Position numbers and translations under genes: made by a program. This document shows positions 56,479 through 64,000 of a stretch of 64,000 nt of DNA, in pieces. Position 1 is the stretch's first letter. Each line of letters starts with the position of its first letter. The notes below the pieces were generated by a model that did no database searches, was not told where the DNA came from, and worked only from the letters and a program-made list of their open reading frames with translations. Source of the DNA: Malus domestica (taxonomy: Eukaryota; Streptophyta; Magnoliopsida; Rosales; Rosaceae); the NCBI RefSeq assembly GCF_042453785.1, contig NC_091674.1, positions 4,642,001-4,706,000 on the forward strand. Reading direction: 5' to 3'.

Positions 56479-57554
56479 GTCCCTAAAATGGAGGGAGAAA
56501 ACGTGATTAGTCATATGGTAAGCCATAGACATAAATCGTAAAACATACAGGTTCTATAAACATGTAGTGGTTTAATTTATGCATGAAAACTACGGGTTTC
56601 ATGTGGTATGTTTTGAATGAAAACTACGGGTTTCATGTGATATGTTTTGAATGAAAACTTCGGGTTTCAAAGGCACTAAATTTGAAACTACAGGTTCAAT
56701 TTAGTCTTATGAACAATGAGTTCATAATGAGATGTTCTTGCAAGAAACATAGAATGCAATATACTAACTAAGTGTAGTGGATTTGAGGTTTTTCGGGAAC
56801 TCAAGTGTGAGAGTTTCGTTACTACGAAAGTATGTGACGGTTCAAAGTATAAAAATAAATTATTGAATCGTTAATATCCAAAAGTGATCTTCAGGTCAAT
56901 AATTTTGGATTCATTATTAGATTAATGGACTGTAGGTCACTTTTAATTAATTCAATAAATTGGGTCATATAGGGTCGATTGTAGAAGCTAAATAATATTA
57001 ACATAATATTATTGGATAGAAAATATAGCCCCAAAAATATTTGGGCTTGGTGCCGTGGGTGTACAAAAAACCCAACGCAAAAAGTTGACTTTGGTTGGGC
57101 ACGAGTGGACAAAGCCCAGCCCCGTAGGCTGGCATGTGTGTTCGAATGGGAGCCCAGCCGCATAGGCTGGCTTCCTGTGTTGCGGGCGACACGGAAACAA
57201 GGCCCAATCGAGTGGGTTAGCACCAAAGGTAGCATGTCTGCGGGCATGGGTGTGTGCAGGACAAAAACCCAGCAAGCAAAGCTTGCCATGGGTTTGGTCA
57301 AGGTCCAGGAAGACTGCAAGCCTCCACAGAGAAGGAGCTAGGGCTGTAGGCTTATTCCACTCAAGCAGACTGAAAGCCTGGAGGTCCATGTAGGTGCAGC
57401 AAAGCCCAAAAGGCTGCTGCCAATGTTGTGTCGCAGAGGTAGTGCCAAATTATGTCCAATTTCCCTTCTTTTTTTTTTCAAAATCCCATAGGGTTTAGGA
57501 AAACTCTAAATATGCATCTAATTTAATTTTGTACTTTGACTCACAAATTCTACA
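56479..57554 (-). other. Leader of Copia element 3, first part
   Basis: No domain recognised. AAACTACGGGTTTCATGTG-type units repeat three times at about 56586-56670, and CCCAGCC-C-TAGGCTGGC occurs twice near 57116 and 57161. A minus ORF at 57009-57389 has no family resemblance. Confidence 0.45.
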
Positions 57555-57957
57555 TATTGATGCACAAAACCGGAGGGTCTTGGAACAACGTAAATCCGAC
57601 TGTGGATCTGCAAGAAAGTAAAGAACACAAGATGTATCGTGGTTCACCCCAATGTTTGGGCTACGTCCACATTGATGTTGATATTGTTTCACTTTGAATG
57701 GTGAATATACAAGAAGGCTAGAGGCAGTGTGCTCTCTAGCCTATTTTCTCTCTAGCCCATTTTCTGTGGCCTAAGCCTTGCCCTCAATCCTGGCATAAAC
57801 TTGGCTCCTTTAATGAAGACAGTGAGGAGTCCTGTTATAGAATAAGGGCTCCTTACTTATTACATATTTGCCCCTTCATTTATTACATAATTACATTTAA
57901 GTCCTCCGAGTATTTATACGAGACCTAAATATGGAGGCCCTAAGTATGGTATAAACA
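57555..57957 (-). repeat. 3' LTR of the nested non-autonomous element
   Basis: About 403 bp. It matches 60955-61341 closely, apart from a short internal duplication (CTCTCTAGCC repeated) and scattered substitutions. Its outer TG has become TA. Confidence 0.8.
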
Positions 57958-58184
57958 GTAGTCCCCCAAGTCTACAGTCAAGAGAGTCTTTTGGCTAGAG
58001 ACTTGAAATTCAGTTCATGTATGGGACGAAGTAACTAGATGTCGTCTAGAACTGATACTCTATATAAGGTGGTGCTCAATGTGAAATGATGCTCAACTAG
58101 AAGTAGCACATGTTGCGAGGCTACTCGGCTTGTGGCTTATGTTGCCTTGGTTAGCTCGGCTTGTGGCGTTTGAAGGTGAGGGAG

Positions 58185-58470
58185 TCCCTTTTATAGAATA
58201 AGGGATCGCTCTTCAATACATAAATGATGGGTTAGAGTTGATGATCGCGGCGAGGTGGTTGCTCAGCAGGCGACGATGCTCTCTAATGATGATGATGGAG
58301 TTCTTTTTATAGAATAAGGGCTCGCTTTTTAATACATAAGTGATGGGTTAGAGTGATGCTCGTAGCGAGGCGGTTGCTCAGCAGGCGGTGATGCTCTCTC
58401 TAATGAAGGTGAGGGAGTCTTTTTATAGAATAAGGGCTCGCTTCTCAATACATAAATGATGGGCTAAGTC
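58185..58470. repeat. Three tandem units of about 120 bp
   Basis: TTTTTATAGAATAAGGGCTCGCT or near variants occur near 58190, 58312 and 58432, each followed by AATACATAA(A/G)TGATGGG and, in the first two, GTTGCTCAGCAGGCG. Confidence 0.75.
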
Positions 58471-58614
58471 TCCCAAGTATTTTTCATAAGGCCTAATATA
58501 TGGTACATAGTATAGTCCCCCAAGTCTTCAGTCAATAGAGGTTGTTGGCTGGAGACTTCAAATTCAATCCATATATGAGCCTAAGTGGCAGTTGTTCGGA
58601 GGTGGTCTTTGTAG

Positions 58615-58770
58615 ACCATGCACTGAAGCTTTGTAGGTGAAGCTTTGAAATTGAAGCTTTGAATCTGGAGCTTTTGTAAATGAAACTTTGAAGCTGGAGC
58701 TCTATAAATGAAGCTTTCGAAGCTGGAACTCTTGAAGCTGGAGCTTTGTAAATGAAGCTTTCGAAGCTGA
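58615..58770. repeat. GAAGCTTT-based minisatellite
   Basis: TGAAGCTTTG(A/T)A and GAAGCTGGAGCT alternate about ten times. Ser/Lys-rich ORFs on the minus strand here are products of the repeat. Confidence 0.75.
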
Positions 58771-58950
58771 TTGACATGAGTGATACTCATGAATATTTAT
58801 GTTGATTGACATGAGTGATGCTCATGGATGTTGACATGAGTGATGCTCATGAATGTTGACATGAGTGATGTTCATGAATGTTTATGTATGATTGACATGA
58901 GTGATGCTCATGAATGTTTATGCATGATTGACATGAGTGATGTTCATGTA
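58771..58950. repeat. GACATGAGTGATGCTCATGAATG tandem array
   Basis: About six units of 27-36 bp. Each carries ATGAGTGATGCTCAT or ATGAGTGATACTCAT, which is nearly palindromic and could form a short hairpin. Confidence 0.8.
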
Positions 58951-59295
58951 TAATTTTGGAGTACTGGACATACTTTTGATCACCTGGTTAGTGATAATAG
59001 TGGCAGGCTGCCGAATAATTTTGGAGTACTGAACGTACTTTTGATCACCTGGTTGGTGATAATAGGACGTACTTTTGATCACCTGGTTGGTGATAATAGC
59101 GGCAGGCTGCCGAATAATTTTGGAGTACTGGGCGTACTTTTGATCATCTAGTTGGTGATAATAGCGGCGGGGTGCCGAATAAATTTGGAGTACTGGACGT
59201 ACTTTTGATCACCTGGTTGGTGATAATAGCGGCAAGTTGCCGAATAATTTTGGAGTACTGGACGTACTTTTGATTACCTGGTTGGTGATAATAGA
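58951..59295. repeat. GTACTTTTGATCACCTGGTTGG tandem array
   Basis: Six units; most are about 62-66 bp, one lacks its second half. Each full unit holds TTTTGGAGTACTGGACGTAC, TTTTGATCACCTGGTTGGTG, ATAATAGCGGCAGGCTGCCG. The part GGCAGGCTGCC is a short inverted repeat. Confidence 0.8.
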
Positions 59296-59697
59296 GGGTG
59301 AACCTTAAGTGGAGGGATGGAGGTTGGAGTTTAAAGCCATAGGGCCTGACTCTTTAGGGCATATGGGCCTTTGCCCTCCACATAACATTTCAGCCATTAT
59401 TTTAAGCTTGCCGTTTTTTTTGTTTTTTTTTATTACCCTCTTATGGGGTTATACAGATGTCTCCGAAAGATAAGAAAAATAAATCACATCATTCAAAAAT
59501 AAATACGACCCTCTGCTCAATGGGTCACGCCCATAATTCCCTTTTTTGCATGCCACCGCAATTATGTCTGCTTCTTTTTATCTTCTTTTGCTTTCTGCTT
59601 TTGCTTTCTGAGATTTCTTTCTGCTTTCTGCTTTTGTTTCCCACTGCGCCTCTCTCTTTTGCTTTTGCTTTCTCTTTGTTTTTCTTTCTTTTGGCAG

Positions 59698-60330
59698 ATG
59701 GCAGACAAGAGGAATAATAACAAACTGATTATTGAGAAAGCTTATCTTCTTCCTCTCTACTGTCAGTCTAGTCTTCTTGAACTGATTTTAGGCAACTGCA
59801 CTAGGGACACTCTCCTATGTCTCACTGAATCATTCCATTTCCGTTGTGGTTCGATCGATGACGGTCCTTGTGCTTCCACCACCGTCGCTGCAACTACAAC
59901 TGCCTGATATAATCGTAACTTTTTCATACATCCCACCGGACACATTAGGACGCAACACAACCTTCACCTAATGGAAACCATTCAAGTACTGCAACCCAGG
60001 ATACGTCTCGACAAGCCTGAAACGGATTATGCGGGTCACAAGCGACGCAGTGAAGAGATCGCTGAGGAGTACGGATCTCTCTGTGCCTCCGTGGCAGAAT
60101 GATCGTTATATGCAAAACAAGTGGTTCGGTCCTTACAAACGAACTGTGAATCCAATGATGGAGAAAGCCTTATGAAGAGACTCGGCCATTTTTGCTCCTG
60201 TATCTGCAGCCAAATGCCGTTGGGTTGGGTTTGACGATGCCGTTTACGGCTATACCATCAACAGTCGTCTCTATGTCCGTAATGAATTGGTTCTAAGTCA
60301 CTGCGAAAGATGTTCTTCTGGGTCTAAAAA
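59698..60330 (+). pseudogene. Captured host fragment, DUF506-like
   Basis: On the plus strand, opposite to the retroelement, one frame reads SLKRIMRVTSDAVKRSLRST, DLSVPPW, RYMQNKWFGPYKRTVNPM (about 60013-60165). The string VPPWxxxRYMQxKWFGPY is typical of the C-terminus of plant DUF506 proteins (PDDEXK-like, function unknown). A stop near 60175 and a shifted continuation (APVSAAKCRWVGFDDAVYGY) follow. An upstream ORF from 59698 (MADKRNNNKLIIEKAYLLPL) has no family I can name. GC content is higher than in the surrounding arrays, in line with captured exon sequence. Confidence 0.45.
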
Positions 60331-60954
60331 CCCATCTCATCTGATAATAAAATTCTTATCGCATTGAGTTGGCCACCATCGGGCTCTGCACCTACTGCTC
60401 GCCGGAGAGTTAATTCTTCTTGTCAGCGTCGAACCTAGGCCAGAAACATTCATGAGCGCCGAACCCAGGCGAGACGACAGAGTTTGACGGAAGAATTTGG
60501 AGTGGGATTGGAGTCGACCGGGGACTTGAAATTGTGGAGGATCGGTGAATTGGATCGGATCTGTGAGGTGGGTGTTAATTGAGTCGAAAGCAAGAATGGA
60601 CGTTGTGGATGGGATGCCATAGTGAACTGCAACTCGGATCTGTGAGTTGTTTATGGCTTTCTGCAAAAGCAAGTGGATTGGACTAGTGTAGGAGACTGAG
60701 ATCTTTGGTTTTCGTGTTGTCTTTCTGCAAAAGAAGGTGGCTTTCTGCAAAAGCAGGTGAATTTGCAGCTGAAATCTTTGGTTTCCGTGTTGACTAACTG
60801 AGAGAGAAGAAATAGGTGGTTGAAGGTTTGCGAAAATTTTCTGGAGAAGCCTAAAAAGTGAGGTTTTTGGGTTTTTGCAGATTCATGGTGGAGGTGAAAA
60901 AATGAAAGAGAACCGACACAACTTTTCGTATCATTTCTCGCAGACGGTGCCAAA

Positions 60955-61341
60955 TGTTGATGCACAAAACCGGAAAGTCTTGGAACAACGTAAATCCGAC
61001 CGTGGATCTGCAAGAAAGTAAATAACACAAGATGTATCGTGGTTCATCCCAATGTTTAGGCTACGTCCACACTGATGTTGATATTGTTTCACTCTGAATG
61101 GTGAATATACAAGAAGGCTAGAGGCAGTGTGCTTTCTAGCCCATTTTCTGTGGCCTAAGCCTTGCCCTCAATCCTGGCCTAAACTTGGCTCCTTCAATGA
61201 AGAGAGTGATGAGTCCTTTTATAGAATAAGGACTCCTCACTTATTACATATTTGCCCCTTCATTTATTACATAATTACATTTGAGTCCTCCGAGTATTTA
61301 TACGAGATCTAAATACAGAGGCCCTGAGTATGGTATAAACA
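60955..61341 (-). repeat. 5' LTR of the nested non-autonomous element
   Basis: Starts TGTTGATGCACAAAACCGG and ends GTATGGTATAAACA. The primer binding site lies at its inner edge. Confidence 0.8.
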
Positions 61342-61614
61342 CCACATAACAATTTAATTGTGCAATGCGTGAAACAAATATATGAACATATACAATATAT
61401 ATATATATATATATATCGAAGGGAAAATATAAACATAGAAGGGTTCATGCATCACGGCGAATGTTTTCATGCTTCGTGGACGTTTCAAATATCTTCTTTT
61501 ATTTTAAGTGTACCTAAATAGTAGAAAACAAATAAGTCTTTGAATTTGGTGGATGATAGTCTCCTCCAACGATGCTTCAATTCCTCAGTTTCTGGTAAGA
61601 GCGTGCTGATAACG
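61342..61614 (-). other. Leader of Copia element 3, second part, with primer site
   Basis: The duplication CCACA of the nested element opens it. A (TA)n run lies near 61396. The primer site TTATCAGCACGC (minus) borders the LTR. Confidence 0.6.
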
Positions 61615-61883
61615 TGTTGTAGGCCTATTTGATTGAACAATCTAGGGTTTAGAGAGAGAGAGGGGTTCAGCAATATTGAGAGAGAAGAAAGATTGATTTA
61701 ATTGTGAGGTGTGTTTAATTCACCTCATTGTGCCTTTATTTATAATAGTAGGAAGGGTAAAACCCTTCCCTTTAGGATTACAATATTTAATAGGTAATCT
61801 AATCCTAATAGGAATATAAGATACTTTTCCAGATTCTCTAGGATTTACACAATTATATTCCTATTCTAAATATGACTGCAACA
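61615..61883 (-). repeat. 5' LTR of Copia element 3
   Basis: Same ends as the LTR at 50977; the duplication ACTTA follows at 61884. It lies next to the SAM-domain gene. Confidence 0.85.
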
Positions 61884-62838
61884 ACTTATAGAATTTTGAC
61901 TCAATTGTGAAGGTGTAAACAAATTTGTGGGGTAATTGAGCAATAAAAAATATGTGGGTTAAATATCAACAAAAAAATATATGTGGGGTAAATTTGAACT
62001 GTTGAGTTGACAATTGTTCCTCCATCTCCTCGATTCGATTAGCACCCGGTGTCCGTCGGCTGCAGTCGGCAGAGCAGAGGATAGACAGCCTCTCTTCTCC
62101 TAAACCAAAAGATTCAGGTTTCATCTGCGAACCCAACTGAAAGCGAGACCCACCTGCGCACCCGACCCAAACCCGTTTGATCTGAGATTCTGAGATCCAC
62201 CGCCCAGAAGCCGTCCCCTAAGCAACAACCACCGACCCATCACGCCTCCTCCTCCTCCTCCAGCTTCCTACTGGTAAATTTCCCCATTTCGATTTTCTTG
62301 TTTGCTTTTTAATCTTTGCTTGTGCAAGCATGACTCTTTGCTTCATTAGCTTCTGGGATTGTTTGGGTTCTTGAAAATGCATGAATTTATTTGAAACTTT
62401 AATCCAGTTAAAATTATTAAAGTTTGTTTAATTTTGCACAAATAACAGTCCATTTGTTCGATCTTCAAATCCAATGATTTTTTCTAGATATGATCTTTAG
62501 ATGAAGATAAAAAGAAAGTACATTTTCGATTATAATGTTAGTAAGGAGGGAACTAATACCCTTTTTGGATGCTTTAATTCCATCTGAAAAGAAAAGTCCG
62601 TGCATTGTTGCACTCATTATTCATTACTAGCACAATAATCGCAGTGTTTTCGTCGGACTTTGTTTCTGAATTTTGATATAAACATACTGTAAAGTTTTTT
62701 ACTGGGTAAAACCTTTGCATTCTGAAGTATTTGTTGTATCGTGTTAAATTGCTTAAGATACGGAGGCGAATTTCAAGTCGACAATGATCTCATTGTTTCT
62801 GATCCAGTGAACATTTGATTTCACGAGCAGGTTCTCTG
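61884..62838 (+). promoter_or_regulatory. Promoter region, 5' UTR exon and 5' UTR intron of the SAM-domain gene
   Basis: Sequence turns GC- and C-rich from about 62020, as in plant 5' UTRs (CCTCCTCCTCCTCCAGC near 62245). A GT donor (ACTG|GTAAATTT) at 62274 and an acceptor (CACGAGCAG) ending at 62830 frame an intron of about 557 bp. The coding ATG comes eight bases after the acceptor. The transcription start and TATA box could not be fixed. Confidence 0.55.
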
Positions 62839-63633
62839 ATGATGGCAAAGAAAAGGCAAACGCAGCTTGGGGTTGCCCAGCACAAGAATAATACCTCCAC
62901 TGGTGGTCTAATTGAGTCTTCAAACTCCGATAATGATCCTGATCTGCAAGATAGTTGGGTGATAGTTAAGAAGCAGAGAGTCAAAATTCTGATACCTCCC
63001 CTGCCTGTTGCTAATAAATCTCCACCGCCAAATCCAGGACCAGTCCAGCTGCAACCTGTGGCCAGAGAAGCGGAAGGAAACAAATCACAGTTTCCTGTCG
63101 AGACTGAGGCATTTCCTAAGACGACTTCAGTTCAGGAGCAAAAGAGGATTAAATCTATTGCTCATAAAAGGGTTGTTCAAGTTACTAGAAAATCTCCTTC
63201 TGCTGACTACGTTTCAACATTTGGGAAGTCAATCAAGCGAGATATAAGAATGGAATTACGAAATCCAGATCAGATTGCTACTTCACAGTCTCATAGAACA
63301 CCGGGAGTATTTAAAACCTCAAAAGCCATCATTCAGCCAAGAAAATTACGACATGGCCCGAGTATTTTCCTTGATCAGGGAATGCTGCTGAATCAAAAGC
63401 TGAGAGCTCTGAATCTTGAGAGGAAGCTTCAGAAAGCCGGCGGGTTAAGCAGGTGGTTAGCATCACTAGGACTGGGGCAGTTTGTTAGCATTTTCCAGAG
63501 GAAAGGTCTGAGTAAGTTCCAGTTGGTGAATCTGACCATGAAGAAGCTCAAAGACATGGGTGCCAATGCAGTAGGGCCCCGTAGGAAACTGATGCACGCA
63601 ATCGACTGCTTTTGCCAGCCGTGCTTCTTTTAA
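62839..63633 (+). CDS. SAM (sterile alpha motif) domain-containing protein
   Basis: The product has 264 residues. The first two thirds look disordered and charged, with basic patches (MAKKRQ, KRIKSIAHKRVVQVTRK) that may be nuclear signals. The C-terminal third is a SAM domain at about residues 201-258: LSRWLASLGLGQFVSIFQRK, LSKFQLVNLTMKKLKDMG and VGPRRKLMHAIDC. SAM domains mediate protein-protein or RNA contacts; plant members with this short C-terminal layout are little studied. I chose the ATG at 62839 because a splice acceptor ends at 62830; a longer ORF from 62815 would include intron bases. Another in-frame Met follows directly. No breaks are seen, so the gene looks functional. Confidence 0.85.
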   Translation: MMAKKRQTQLGVAQHKNNTSTGGLIESSNSDNDPDLQDSWVIVKKQRVKILIPPLPVANKSPPPNPGPVQLQPVAREAEGNKSQFPVETEAFPKTTSVQEQKRIKSIAHKRVVQVTRKSPSADYVSTFGKSIKRDIRMELRNPDQIATSQSHRTPGVFKTSKAIIQPRKLRHGPSIFLDQGMLLNQKLRALNLERKLQKAGGLSRWLASLGLGQFVSIFQRKGLSKFQLVNLTMKKLKDMGANAVGPRRKLMHAIDCFCQPCFF

Positions 63634-64000
63634 AAGCATTCCGGAATTCATTTAGGATCAAGTTGAGAAACAAAACCCAAAACCAACATCTTTTTCTGCG
63701 AGTAACATCAAAAGCAGCGAGGTACGTTGTTCCCATTTCGATGTGTACAGTTTTTCGGATTGGTGCATTTTATGAAAAGAAAATGTCTACAAACTACGGC
63801 AATGTCATGTGATTGTCAGTTTTCTACGAGCATTCAGAATGCTACATGAAGTAGGTTTGTAACGTTTGTTTATGGAAGTATGGGTGTAAATAATTGTGTC
63901 CATTAGATCGCACACATGATTTTCATAAGAGGACATAATGTGGTGGCGATGCTCACCATTTTACGGTGATGGGTAACGTATTGTTTAGCCGGAGGTCGTT
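63634..64000 (+). other. 3' UTR and downstream sequence of the SAM-domain gene
   Basis: No ORF of note. TAAATAATTG near 63888 could serve as a weak polyadenylation signal. The window ends here. Confidence 0.45.

Larger units (their letters stand above)
57555..61341 (-). mobile_element. Non-autonomous LTR retroelement nested in the Copia 3 leader
   Basis: LTRs at 57555-57957 and 60955-61341 share T(G/A)TTGATGCACAAAACCGG starts and GTATGGTATAAACA ends. CTACA before and CCACA after are a 5-bp duplication with one change. On the minus strand TGGCACCGTCTGCGAG (60952-60937) is a gypsy-type primer site, and AGACTTGGGGGACTAC (from 57972) the polypurine tract, fixing minus orientation. There is no gag or pol. 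The 3-kb interior is made of tandem arrays and a captured host fragment, so it depends on another element's proteins. Confidence 0.8.
50977..61883 (-). mobile_element. Copia LTR retrotransposon 3, interrupted by a nested element
   Basis: LTRs of about 267 bp at 50977-51242 and 61615-61883 are flanked by ACTTA (50972-50976 and 61884-61888). Gag-pol reads on the minus strand from 56478 to about 51700. CTTAAGGGGGAG (minus, 51254-51243) is the polypurine tract. TTATCAGCACGC next to the 5' LTR (near 61612-61601) is the primer site, different from the initiator-Met site of Copia elements 1 and 2. Roughly 20 LTR differences mark it as old. A 3.8-kb element sits in its leader. Confidence 0.85.

Noticed and set aside
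57009..57389. 126-residue minus ORF in the Copia 3 leader
   Set aside because: Low-complexity sequence with internal repeats in an untranslated leader; no domain.
58532..58790. Ser/Lys-rich minus ORFs
   Set aside because: They translate the GAAGCTTT minisatellite and have no other support.

Overview
The window is plant nuclear DNA. It has spliced host genes with GT-AG introns and conserved plant families, embedded in a dense nest of LTR retrotransposons, L1-type LINEs, SINEs, MITEs and a Mutator-like gene-capturing transposon. The repeat style suggests a rosid eudicot, most likely Rosaceae tribe Maleae (apple or pear). That taxonomic call is inference, not proof.

Two host genes look intact. 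One is a six-exon minus-strand gene (33921-37209) for an SPX-RING E3 ubiquitin ligase of the NLA/BAH1 family; its six exons join in frame to 331 codons plus stop. The other is a plus-strand gene (CDS 62839-63633) for a SAM-domain protein, with an intron in its 5' UTR. Broken host genes are a D-lactate dehydrogenase pseudogene (minus, exons spread over 16232-25972), a TauE/SafE sulfite-exporter fragment inside a Pack-MULE-like element (38041-39730), a QWRF/AUGMIN8-like 5' exon (40985-41340), a U2 snRNA relic that keeps a recognisable plant snRNA promoter (40155-40318), and a DUF506-like fragment inside a non-autonomous retroelement (about 59700-60330).

Layout. 1-6531: 3' part of a decayed Ty3/gypsy Tat-lineage element with gag, RNase H, integrase, an antisense ORF and the 3' LTR. 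6.5-16 kb: gene-poor, AT-rich DNA holding MITEs (PIF/Harbinger with TAA/TTA duplications, an hAT element with an 8-bp duplication, foldback types) and a SINE. 16.2-26 kb: the D-lactate dehydrogenase pseudogene, split by Copia element 1 (17258-24810, duplication CCATT), which itself carries a 2.7-kb solo-LTR-like insertion. 26.9-32.5 kb: Copia element 2, minus strand, young-looking, duplication GTCAG. 32.8-33.6 kb: a tandem TRIM array. 33.9-37.2 kb: the NLA gene. 38.0-39.7 kb: the Pack-MULE, itself hit by a solo LTR. 40-41.4 kb: U2 and QWRF relics. 42.3-50.3 kb: two LINE fragments in opposite orientation, the larger split by a 3.45-kb solo LTR. 50.7 kb: a SINE. 50977-61883: Copia element 3 (minus, duplication ACTTA) with a 3.8-kb non-autonomous LTR element nested in its leader. 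62 kb to the end: the SAM-domain gene.

At least seven insertions have target-site duplications that can be read directly. They give a layered history: an old D-lactate dehydrogenase gene was hit by a Copia element, which was hit by another LTR; a Mutator-like element captured TauE exons and was then hit by an LTR; and a LINE was split by an LTR.
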